Source of the DNA: Galbula dea
Lineage: Eukaryota; Chordata; Aves; Piciformes; Galbulidae
Length of the DNA: 64,000 bases
NCBI GenBank assembly: GCA_013399015.1
Contig: VWZX01006241.1
Span: 372,001-436,000, forward strand
Reading direction: 5' to 3'
This document shows positions 37,251-46,300 of this stretch, piece by piece. A model generated the notes under the pieces. That model was not told the DNA's origin, searched no databases, and saw only the letters and a program-made list of their open reading frames with translations. Numbering within the stretch: the first letter of the stretch is position 1; each line of letters begins with the position of its first letter. The position numbers and the translations under genes were made by a program.

Positions 37251-37716
37251 CAGTTGTTAAAAGTATTTAGAAAGGACCTTCCCACCTTGGTGTTAGCACA
37301 TCTTCCTTACAGGATTTCACTAATTCCCAATCCCCTGGTCTTACCTGATCCATGTGGAAGTCCAAGGGAGAAGTTTGAGGCATCAATCCTTTCACTAAGT
37401 CTGCAAGAGGGAGAGTTACTCTACACAGATAATTCCTTAAATATATATCATTCAACTCAGGAGTGGGTAATCCTTCCCTTCCCAGATAGGGCAATCCAAA
37501 TAACATTTCATAGGGGGATACTCCTAGGTCTTTCCGAGGGGCTGTTCTAATTCTTATTTATGCTAGTGGTAAACGCTTAGTCCAGGGTGACTTGGTTTCA
37601 GCCATTAAGTTAGTAATATGCATTTTCAAGGTTGAGTTCATTCTCTCCACTGGTCCTGAACTCTGAGGATGCCATGGATTTATTCTTCTTTTTCCTTCAC
37701 TTGCCAAGTGGCCAAG
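37251..37716 (-). pseudogene. ERV integrase C-terminal remnant
   Basis: Minus-strand frames contain the phrase PWHPQSSG (near 37675-37655), a conserved part of retroviral integrase cores. Downstream is a C-terminal-domain phrase ending LTPRWEGPF (near 37270). At least one stop interrupts it (near 37555). It is preceded by a few codons of RT-derived sequence, so the integrase N-terminus and the RNase H are missing. Confidence 0.8.
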
Positions 37717-38294
37717 TGTGATGGTTTAGACCTGGCTTTCTGCCAAATACCCAAACCCACAGTGTAAGCTTTCTTCCCCCCCACCCTTCCTTCTCAGAAT
37801 AATGAAAAACACTATAGGACAATTAGAGAGTCCAAGATAATTAAATTATATTAGAGATTAATACATATACCTAAATAATACCATATACGAAGTAAAGGGA
37901 GCCCCCAGAACACCCCCTGGGAGGGGAAGGGAAAGGGAAAGGGAGAAGGGAAGGGAAAAAAAGGACAAGGGAAAAAAGAAAACAGAGAAGAGAGACCGAA
38001 ACAGATATGCGAGCTTAAAGAAAATAAATCTCACTACTACTGTTGTTGAAGTGCAGGAACTGCTGCTCCCAAGGCCTACAAGGCCTCACTCCCCCACACG
38101 GGCAGGACCGACAGCAGAGAAGCTGCGTCTCTGAGTCCACCGGAGGGAAGAGAGCGAGCAGGCTTCTGCCCTCCTTATTTATATTGTTGGTCACGTGGAA
38201 TTGCATGGAATACTGGGACCTTCTGACCACTTCCCTGGTTACAAGCTGGTTACAATCTGGCTACCAGGGAAGTGGCCTGGGCAAAACCACTACA
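37717..38294 (-). mobile_element. LTR inserted in ERV pol, with 5-bp target duplication
   Basis: A 578-bp unit beginning TGTGATGG and ending CACTACA, flanked by CCAAG on both sides (37712-37716 and 38295-38299). It has LTR form and no internal retroviral genes, so it is a solo LTR. It includes a purine-rich stretch (about 37919-37995) and a TATA-like box on the minus strand (near 38185). A partial relative lies at 58945-59212. Orientation is inferred from the TATA-like box and is uncertain. Confidence 0.85.
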
Positions 38295-38300
38295 CCAAGA

Positions 38301-38975
38301 TCCTTTACTTCTTTTTCTATGAACTGCAATTTAGTCTGTGAAACGCACAACCCCTTTTTCCCCAAAAAGTTCAACAGTTTAACAGTGGCCACCCTAACCT
38401 TCTTCTCTTCTTCTCCTGTTAATCAGTAAGTCATCAACATATTCGAATAATTTAATTCCCTGGGAAATCTCCAGTTCCTCAAAGGCTTTTTCTAGAGCTT
38501 GTCCAAACAACTTGGGAGACTCGGTAAACCCCTGGGGAAGAGAGGTCCAATGATTTTCTCCCTGTTACGGGGTCGTCCTACTTGAACACGAACATGTCTC
38601 TACTTTCTTCAGCTAGTGGACATGCTCAAAAGGCATCTTTAAGATCTACAACACTGAACCACTTATGGTCATGAGGAATCTTGCTTAATAAAGTATAAGG
38701 GTTGGGCACAACTGGATGATGGGCTTGAACAATTTTATTCAATTCCCTCAAATCTTGTACCAGTCTGTAACTCCCATCAGACTTTTTACTGGTAAGATAC
38801 AGGTATTATGTGGGAACATACAACATTCTAAGAGTCCATTTTGCAAGAGACTCTCAGTTACTGGTTGTAGCCCCCTTCTCCCTTCTAGAGAAATAGGGTA
38901 TTGCTTTATACATACTGGTTGCCTTCCCTCCTTTAATTACAGTATCACAGTACAATCCTAAACATCCACTGGTCA
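38301..38975 (-). pseudogene. ERV reverse transcriptase remnant
   Basis: The minus-strand frame shows the catalytic YVDD (38441-38430) and an upstream LPQGF phrase (near 38540). Frames are broken in several places. The N-terminal end stops where an RTE-like LINE tail begins (about 38976), and the C-terminal side is cut by the LTR at 38294. Confidence 0.85.
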
Positions 38976-39500
38976 GATTATGTGACCAATATGTCTGTTC
39001 TAGAACAAGCAGCAGTCACAAGTATTGAGGCCATGTTACTGAGAACACAGCTGTGATGGGCAGGGCACATCTCAAGGATGAAGGACCACCACTTTCCTAA
39101 GATCTTGCTTTATGGTGAACTTGCCACCAGCTGCCACAAGAGAGGAGCCCCAAAGAGAAGATACAAGGACTCCCTGAAACAACATCTCAGCCTTGGCCAT
39201 ATTGATCTTCATAACTGGTCTACTCTGGCCTCCAAGCGGGAGGCCTGGAGACACACCATCTATAACGCTGCAGATGCTTTTGAGAAAGCACGCAGGATCA
39301 CCCTTGAGGAGAAAAGACAATGCAGAAAGAATCATGCCTTGCAGAACACACCATCTACGGAGTCTTTCTGCTGTGCCTTTTGCAACCGCTTATGCCTATC
39401 GCATATTGGCCTTTTTAGCCACCAACGCGCATGCAACAAACATGGGTAGAGCCCTTCCCAAATCTTCGTTCGCGAAGCCTAGCCATGACAATCCATGACA
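38976..39500 (+). mobile_element. RTE-like (non-CR1) LINE 3' end
   Basis: The plus strand encodes a continuous C-terminal LINE segment. An upstream phrase (EQAAVTSIEAML near 39005) leads into the open stretch 39078-39449: MKDHHFPKILLYGELATSC, then GAPKRRYKDSL, REAWRHTIYNAA and a terminal Cys/His cluster, CAFCNRLC...HQRAC. Such C-termini are known from RTE/Nimb-type non-LTR elements and differ from CR1. The stop at 39447-39449 is followed by a short tail ending in a 'catgaca' doublet. It appears 5' truncated, with the open tail ORF intact. Family naming needs a search. Confidence 0.8.
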
Positions 39501-39672
39501 GTATCACAGTATGTTAGGAGTTGGAAGGGACCTTGAAAGATCATCTAGTCCAACCCCCCTGCCACAGCAGGATTCTCTTAAGACTAGGTCACAACAAAGC
39601 TTCCCTGACCGGGAATTGAACCCAGGTCCCAGTGGTGACAGTGCCGAATGCTGACCACTAGACCACCTCCTC
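39501..39672 (-). mobile_element. Candidate tRNA/CR1 chimeric SINE
   Basis: Read on the minus strand, a 72-nt tRNA-like head (39672-39601) is followed by a ~100-nt tail equal to the last part of the CR1 3' UTR ('cctgctgtggcaggggggtt' phrase) and ending in the CR1-type terminus at 39501. A tRNA head on a LINE tail is the classic SINE design, and tRNA-CR1 SINEs are known in a few bird lineages. It could also be a chance junction of a tRNA pseudogene with a CR1 end. Confidence 0.6.
39601..39672 (-). pseudogene. tRNA-Glu-like pseudogene/SINE head
   Basis: The minus strand shows tRNA landmarks: an A-box-like 'tggtctagtggtcagc', then a T-arm and B-box 'gggttcaattcccgg' and a 3' terminus 'tcagggaa'. 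The body is closest to tRNA-Glu, but the anticodon loop reads ctGTCac. The acceptor strands do not pair and the anticodon stem has two mismatches, so a functional tRNA is unlikely. Confidence 0.75.
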
Positions 39673-39690
39673 TCTTTTCCACCTTTATCA

Positions 39691-39770
39691 CACAGAATCA
39701 CACAGAATCACAGAATATTAGGAGTTGGAAGGGACCTCGAAAGATCATCTAGTCCAACCCCCCTGCCACA
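39691..39770 (-). repeat. Very short CR1 3'-tail insertion
   Basis: The octamer tail (two to three 'cacagaat' units) is followed by 'attaggagttggaagggacc', stopping at 'cctgccaca' where ERV sequence resumes. It is an extreme 5' truncation of about 80 bp. Confidence 0.88.
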
Positions 39771-40590
39771 TAACCCTCCTTTATGTCCATCCACAACCCA
39801 TATTATCCAATCTATTTTCTCTTCATCTTCTGTTGTCAACTTAAATAATTTTACTGCTACCCATTCCTCTTCAGGAATTACTCCAATCCCCAACCTAATT
39901 TGTAAATCCCTTCCCAACAAGTCTGACCCTGCTTCAGGCATTACTATTAGATCAGCTTCTACCTCCCTATCATTTCCCTAAACCTTTACCCTTCCTGTAA
40001 CAGAGACAGAAAATCCTTCCCCCTTCACCCCCACTACCTCAGTCATTAAAGTCCCTGCCTTACATCCCTGAGGGGTTTTGATTATACTCAACCTCTCAGC
40101 CCCAGAATCCACTCTAATGACATACTCCTCTTCCCAGGGTCCTACTTTTAAATTTATCAGGGGCTCCTCGTGATGTTTTGACCCCAGATAGTAGAGCCTC
40201 TGACACTCCTAATCCTGAGGATACATATCTGATTTCATCATCTGAAAAACCTTAGCCTCCCTTCACAACATGAGACATTCTCTTTTCAAATGTCACTCCT
40301 TTCCACAATGAAAACACTTCCTTGGACCTTTCTGCCACATGCCTAAACCTTTTTGCTCTCCCTGGCTTTTGCCATATTCATTCCCTCTATCTCTAACCAC
40401 TAACCTTCCTTTTCCTTTAATCCCTTCTGGTTGCTTTCTTACTACCTTACTCCACCATATCTACCACTAACCTAGTCTTAACATTCTGCCTCTCATCATC
40501 CCTCCTTACATACGCTTTCACAGCCTCTCTTAATAAATCATTCGATCCCCTGTCATGCCAATCCTCCAGGTTTTATAACTTTTTCTTTAT
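39771..40590 (-). pseudogene. ERV gag NC-protease remnant
   Basis: The minus strand shows a CCHC zinc-knuckle arrangement near 40315-40270 with an in-frame TGA just before its histidine. Further on is the protease active-site phrase VDSGA (DSGA at 40109-40098). It sits between the gag remnant and the RT in the expected order. Stops and frame changes exclude function. Confidence 0.8.
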
Positions 40591-41637
40591 ATCACAGAAT
40601 CACAGAATGATAGGAGTTGGAAGGTACCTCAAAAGATCATCTAGTCCAACCCCCCTGCCACAGCAGGATTCCCTAGACCAAGTCACACAGAAGTGTGTCC
40701 AGATGGGTTTTGAATATCTCCATAGAGGGAGACTCCACAACCTCTCTGGGCAGTCTGTGCCAGTGCTCGGGCACCCGAACTGGGAAAAAATTCCTACGTG
40801 TATTCACACAGAATCTCCTATGCTTCAGCTTACAGCCATTGCCTCTTGTCCTGTCACTGGGCTTCACTGACAAGAGCCTGACTCCATCCTCTCGACAGCC
40901 ACCCTTCACATATTTAAAAGCATAAATGAGGTCACCCCTTAGTCTTCTCCAAGCTAAAGAGACCCAGCTCCCTCAGCCTTTCCTCATAAAGAAGATATTC
41001 CAGCCCCTTCATCATCTTGGTGGCTCTGTGCTGGACTCTTTCCAGCAGTTCCCTATCCTTCTTCAACTGAGGGGCCCAGAACTGGACACAATATTCCAGA
41101 TGCGGCCTCACCAGGGTGGAGTAAAGGGGGAGAAGAACCTCTCTTGACCTACTGACCACACCCCTTCTAATCCACCCCAGAATCCCATTGGCCCTCCTGG
41201 CCACAAGAGCACACTGCTGGCTCATGCTCATCCTTCCATCTACCAGAACCCCCAGATCCCTTTCCCCTTCCCTGCTCTCCAGCAGGTCAGTCCCCAACCT
41301 ATACTCATACATGGGGTTGGTCTTTCCCAGGTGCAAGACTTGACACTTGGCCTTGTTGAACTTCATTCAATGTCTCCCTGCCCAACTCTCCAGCCTGTCT
41401 TAAGTCACGCTGAATGGCAGCACAACCCTCTGGTGTGTCAGCCACTGCAACCAGTTTAGTGTCATCAGCAAACTTGCTGAGAGCACACTCTGTTCCCTCA
41501 GCCAGGTCACTAATGAATAGATTGAAAAGCACTGGTCCCAGTACGAACCCATGAGGGACTCCACCAGACACAGGCCTGCAACTACACTCCATCCCATTGA
41601 CCACAACTCTCTGACTTCTCTCCTTCAACCAGTTCAC
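40591..41637 (-). mobile_element. 5'-truncated CR1 inserted in ERV gag
   Basis: The tail 'cacagaatcacagaatgata' is at 40594, with the body on the minus strand to 41637. It encodes RT from the NWLKERSQRVV stretch (41637) through FADDTKL (near 41470), then the C-terminal part (41366-40932 and 40909-40673). Small frame changes occur near 41340 and 40930. It is close to the 4.4-kb CR1 in its 3' UTR, so the same or a sister subfamily. ERV sequence resumes on both sides. Confidence 0.93.
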
Positions 41638-42065
41638 AAATATCAGGTCAAGCTTTTGTCACAAAATTGCCTTTAGTAACTCCTGACCTGCATCAGTCTC
41701 AGGATCAGTTCCTGAATACTGTTGCATACTTCTTTAAAGTCTTTGCAACCATTCATAGTTGGAGATTCATCCTTTCGCTGCTTGTTCTCGAAAGCCTTTT
41801 CAACATTCTGCCTTTTAGGTGTGGCTTCCCTAACTCCCCTAATTACTAACGATCGGTAATTTGACATTATTTCTCCCCTCCACCTCATTTTGATTCCAAC
41901 TGAGTCTCACAAGGGGGAATTTTTGTTCCCCCAGAACTCTTTGCGCATTTGGAGGGTGATCCCTTTCCCAAATTCTTACTCCTGCAGCCCATATCATTTG
42001 CCCTTATTCAGGTGTGAACAAAGAACCCAAAATAGACTGCATTTCTATTTCTATATTCTACTGCA
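41638..42065 (-). pseudogene. ERV gag remnant and leader
   Basis: The minus-strand open piece 41888-41673 has a hydrophilic capsid-like segment (ENKQRKDESP and then a helical leucine-rich run). Between it and the 5' LTR are only about 180 bp, so most of the leader, matrix and N-terminal capsid are missing or unrecognisable. No convincing primer-binding site is seen next to the LTR. Confidence 0.6.
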
Positions 42066-42072
42066 TTAAATT

Positions 42073-42464
42073 TCATAGAGGACAAAATCTTTGAAGCAAA
42101 GAACTTTATTGAAGACAAACGAGTCAGCTCAGTCAGACACACCCTAAAATGGAGGCACACATGTGCTTGGATCTTAGGTCTTCTGTAACCTTTTTCCCAA
42201 CTGGCAAGACCCTCACCTCATTTCCCGTTGGCTGGTACTCAGGGTCTTACGTTCTTCTCATCCAACTACTTTCCCCATACCTAGTTATTCCCTTCTATGG
42301 CAATATCTAGAGCCCAAGTTCCTCCAATCAAATTCGCTTCTTCCAGGCTTCAGCTACCAGAACCCTGGCCACGTGGCAACAGTGCTGTAACCATGAGCCT
42401 ATACAAAACGGAGGGAACAAAACCCCACAAGATGGCTGAGGCAAAACACAAACCCCATTCCTCA
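42073..42464 (-). repeat. ERV 5' LTR
   Basis: About 392 bp, nearly identical to the 3' LTR. Its promoter end (right side, toward 42464) faces PPP1R8, but the direction of transcription would be leftwards, antisense to both genes. The left boundary is uncertain because homology continues to about 42065. Confidence 0.9.
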
Positions 42465-42939
42465 GACTGTAATGGCTTGAGTCCTTCCTCTTTCTTTAAA
42501 TCATTGAACTTAGCAGTGGGACTGCTGCAGAAACTAATTTAACAGCAGTCTTGACTAATGTGCCGGAGCCTGAGAAAACACCATCAGACTCTCATCGCTG
42601 TTGGTGCAGCATTCTGGCACAAAGCATTTATGGTTCTCAGATGTGTTTTCCACTTCTCACAGTTGGTAGGGGCTTACTCTGGGAAGCCTGGTGCTCGCTC
42701 TGGAGCTAGGAAAGGAATAACCTCACTCCTGCCGCTTTCGTGGTAGCTGTCACACTGCTCAGAGGTGCGAGGTCATCTGAGCAACAGCTTTTGGGGGAAT
42801 TGTGAGTTTACTGGGGTATACTGGAGAAAATAGGATTTTTCCCTTGTGTAAGCTCAATTACATGTATTTGTAACAAAGTCCATGACCTACGTAACTGGCC
42901 ATCTAACTCGTTTTCAGTCTGCTGTTCACTTGATAAAAC

Positions 42940-43302
42940 GGGAGGTTGCAAACGCGTTACAGAGGCTGTGATGCGGCTTATTCCCCCGCTGTAACACTTC
43001 AGCTTTTTACCGACCCTCCCTGTCAGCACCTTCCTCCTCCCGCAAGAGCGAGAGGGCGGCCGTCAGCTGGGACGTTGAAGGCCAGAGGCCGGTGGACGGG
43101 GCCAGAGGGCACTTGGCGGCAGCGGAGGAAGCCGACGCCACTTACCGAACGCCGCTGGGCTTCCCCCGGGCCTCTAGGCAGCACATCCCGGCTACTGGGC
43201 ACGCCCCGCGCCGGCGCCGCGCGAGGCACGCTGGGATCGCCTCCCGCGCCGGTCCTCACCTTCCCAGCCTGCCTCGGCCCGCCTGAATGGGGCAGACACA
43301 AG
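42940..43302 (+). promoter_or_regulatory. PPP1R8: PPP1R8 CpG-island promoter and 5' UTR
   Basis: CpG-rich DNA runs from about 42,940 into intron 1 (to about 43,620), with no TATA box. AAGATGGCGGC at 43300-43310 overlaps the start codon and matches the YY1 consensus, a common arrangement in housekeeping genes where YY1 sits just downstream of the start site. Long open frames on both strands here are by-products of GC richness. Confidence 0.75.
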
Positions 43303-43364
43303 ATGGCGGCGAACGCGAACTCCGCCGGTGGTGGCGGCCTCTCGCTCTTCGAGTGCCCTAGCTG
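43303..43364 (+). CDS. PPP1R8: PPP1R8 coding exon 1
   Basis: 62 nt, starting at the ATG at 43303 and ending with two bases of the Trp codon before donor gtgagc. It encodes a small Ala/Gly-rich start followed by SLFECPS, the conserved NIPP1 beginning. Confidence 0.93.
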
Positions 43365-46300
43365 GTGAGCAGGCGGGCCGGGGCCAGGACTCCCGCTCCG
43401 GCAGGCCGCTCGTCGCTGCGTGCGCCGCGTGCCTCCTGCGGGACTGCGGCGAGGCCGGTGCTCCGGGAGCACGGGGCGGGAATGGCCGCGGGGTTGGGGC
43501 CACCTGCCGGGGCCTGCCGCTCTCTGACCCCGCAGAGGTGGTGGCTGGCTGCTGCAGCGGCGCCGGGCCTGCCAGGGGGACCGGGCTCAGGGTCGTGCGG
43601 CCCTGCGGGTGCCTTTATAGGGAGCGATTGCCTGCGGTCCTGCCTCGGTTTCAGCCAAAAGGGCAACGCTGGCTGAAGCTTAGAATGCTGCCTGGAGGTG
43701 CTCTGTCTCTTCCCAAGAGCTTAAACAGAATCTCTGATGTAGTACAAATTCAGTTCTCTGTGCAAGTTGTGTATTCAATGCGAAAAATCGATCAGCTTGA
43801 AACTAGACTGGAATTTTTATTATATTAAGATGTCAGGAGCAAAATCCTCTGGAGAAGGGCTATTAGGTCCATGAATTGGGCTGGTTTTAGGATCATAGAA
43901 AGTCCATATTGGAAGGCATCTCTGGAAATCTGTTAGATTAGATTACTGGGGGGGGATGGGGAGAGCTGTTTCATTTGGTTTGGTTTAGATTTTGTGATAT
44001 ATTAATACATAGATTGCTGTAACCTCTGCTTTGGGTGCCAGAGCATTGATCGTTGGGGGATGTGTGCAATTATGTTTTAAATCACATAGAAAATGACACA
44101 GCCTTACAGATGAAGCCAAGCACTTGTACATGTGCGTTAGTTGGCTATGTGTGTGCATGCATGATTGCAGTCTTTGCATAGTCGTCTGGTTTTTACTACA
44201 GGCCCCTTACCTTCTAGTGCTTTGATGATAGTGCTTATTGAATATGCTTTTTAATTTTGTCTTGTTTTATAAGTGCCTGTTTTAGTTAGTAAAATCATTT
44301 AACCCTCTCATGGAAAAGAATCACATATTTTAGTATTTTATTTGTTGAACATATACAGTAACAAATACCTATATGACACAAGATGGTGCTCCATAAAATG
44401 ATGACAATAGAGTAGATAGAGCCAAAAGTTATTAAATTGTAGTTCTTTTCGTGGAACTGGAAATTTGAAATGTCATCTCTAGTTGTTTTCACAGTGTTTA
44501 CAACTAGTGTTATATTTTGTGGTGAATTGGTATGATTTTTGCCTTTGAAAGCTAGAGTCTGAACACCTGGAGAAGTATAACTTGTGAAATGCTTAGTTTT
44601 GGTAACTTTGATGCCATTGCAGAAAAAATCCTCAATAAATACTATAGGGAGGGCAGGACTAACAAGTATAACTGTGAGGGCCTCGTTAGCTACATACTTA
44701 TGGCTTCCACTATAAACAGAGCCGGGTCTTACAGACAGCTTTCTTCACTGTGCTGGTGCTGACCTGGTGTGGTTTTGAAGCACAGTCCATTTTGCTGAGT
44801 GATATAGAGGTGAGGTGGAAGAGGTGTCAGGGAGATGATCCAAGACAGGGTTTCAACGCCCACGGGCAGGAGGGTCACATTCAGGTGCCTGTTTCATTCT
44901 GATATTTCTAAGATTTTTGATAATTTGCTTTTTTACAGCCTGAATGTCCTTTCCCATAACATTCTAACATGCTTCTCAGGTAAAACAAGGCTCATATATG
45001 CATTCAAAGGAAGACCTTTATTCTCCCTTTGTACTGATATTGTATATATGCACGTTATAATATCTTACAGACCAAGTTTGGGCAAGCTCTATGTCTGTGC
45101 TTTTGTGGTGAAAAGCTTGCCCGATACAGTTTGATCTTAGTCCAGTTGTCTTGCATAGATCTGGGAGATAATATCAGTGAAAGATTGATTTTTGTATGGA
45201 AAAAGTAACATTTTTCCTTAATGCTTCTTTGAAACAGGTAAGTTGTTGTTTCCTAACTGTATAAAAAAACAACCCTCACCCTAAAACCCCATGCTGTAGC
45301 AGGAAGCCAATATGGATAGCATCCAGTTACAGTGTTTATATTCTGCTAAATAGGTAACCAAAAATGGGAAGTATTAGATAGTTATGGCTGGTGATATTCC
45401 ACTGCCTCATCCAGTAGGAGGGAGGAGCTTTTCTACCAGGTGGATTTATTTACTTCTGATTTTTCTAGTCTGCAAAAAAAGTAGGCTATATTTCATGTCA
45501 AAGCTTTACATGGTTTCTGCTGGCATCTGCTGAATTACAGATTCCACTTCACAGTTTTAAAGTATTTATTTCTTTCAGAGCAAACCAAAGATCACAGAGT
45601 TATGATATTTCACAGGTAAGATTCTTCAAAGTGAAAATGGTTTGCACTAGCAGACTTGGACCAGTGGTATTGTTTGAAGCTATGACTACTAGAAAGGCTC
45701 ACTGTAAATGTATCCTGCAGGATTCTTGATATCTTATACAACCACTGAAAAGTCTTCTGTTTAGGTAGCAGTGTAGATTTTCATAGGCAGAGCTTTCAGT
45801 GATGGAAAAAAACAGGGAGTTGCAGAGAGTCTTCATTATCAGCAGCTGTTTCTGCAGTGAATTATCTTCAGTCTCATCAACCTATATTGAAATAAAAATC
45901 ACAGTCTTTACCTAATGTCCTGGTTTGGGCTGGAGCAGAACTGATTTTTCTGCCTCTTAAGTAGTGCTTCCTTGGGGACTACAAACACAGATCATATGAG
46001 AAATACATCTTAAGCATAATCAACAGAAATAGTTTGTCTTGTCTTTAAATTGTTGCCTATGCTTTTGAGGTTCACCTCCATCATTGTTACGTGTTCTTTC
46101 CTAATGTGGATAGTGGTTTAGTATCCAGTTTCCAGGAAGCCTTCTCTGCTGAAATGCAGGATTTTCTGCAGTTTAGCTTTAGTTCTGAAGTTCTAGCTTT
46201 GATTTAGTTTTTATGCTTTTATAGGTTATGTCTTCACAGGCCATAAAATATTTATTCTTTTCTGTGTTTCCAACAATTAAAGTAGCTCAAGACAGATGAA

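Larger units (their letters stand above)
35626..42464 (-). mobile_element. Endogenous retrovirus (gammaretrovirus-like), antisense, defective and nested
   Basis: Direct LTR repeats at 35626-36015 and 42073-42464 bracket internal sequence whose order on the minus strand is gag remnant, nucleocapsid zinc knuckle, protease DSGA (40109-40098), RT with YVDD (38441-38430), integrase C-terminal part and an env-position region. A polypurine tract (plus strand 'atccacccccttt', 36018-36030) abuts the left LTR, as expected for the 3' LTR of a minus-strand provirus. Foreign insertions occupy 37717-38294, 38976-39500, 39501-39672, 39691-39770 and about 40591-41637. Frames carry stops and there is a large pol deletion, so no intact gene remains. 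The gammaretrovirus-like assignment is inferred from the single CCHC knuckle and pol arrangement. Confidence 0.9.

Noticed and set aside
37919..37995. Independent purine-rich microsatellite
   Set aside because: It lies within the 578-bp LTR and is best treated as part of that element.
39601..39672. Functional tRNA gene
   Set aside because: Acceptor strands do not pair and the anticodon stem has mismatches. The anticodon loop disagrees with the tRNA-Glu body. It is better explained as a pseudogene or SINE head.
43023..43828. Several long open frames on both strands around the PPP1R8 start
   Set aside because: CpG-island composition removes stop codons. Only the frame beginning at 43303 matches a known protein and has a proper donor site.
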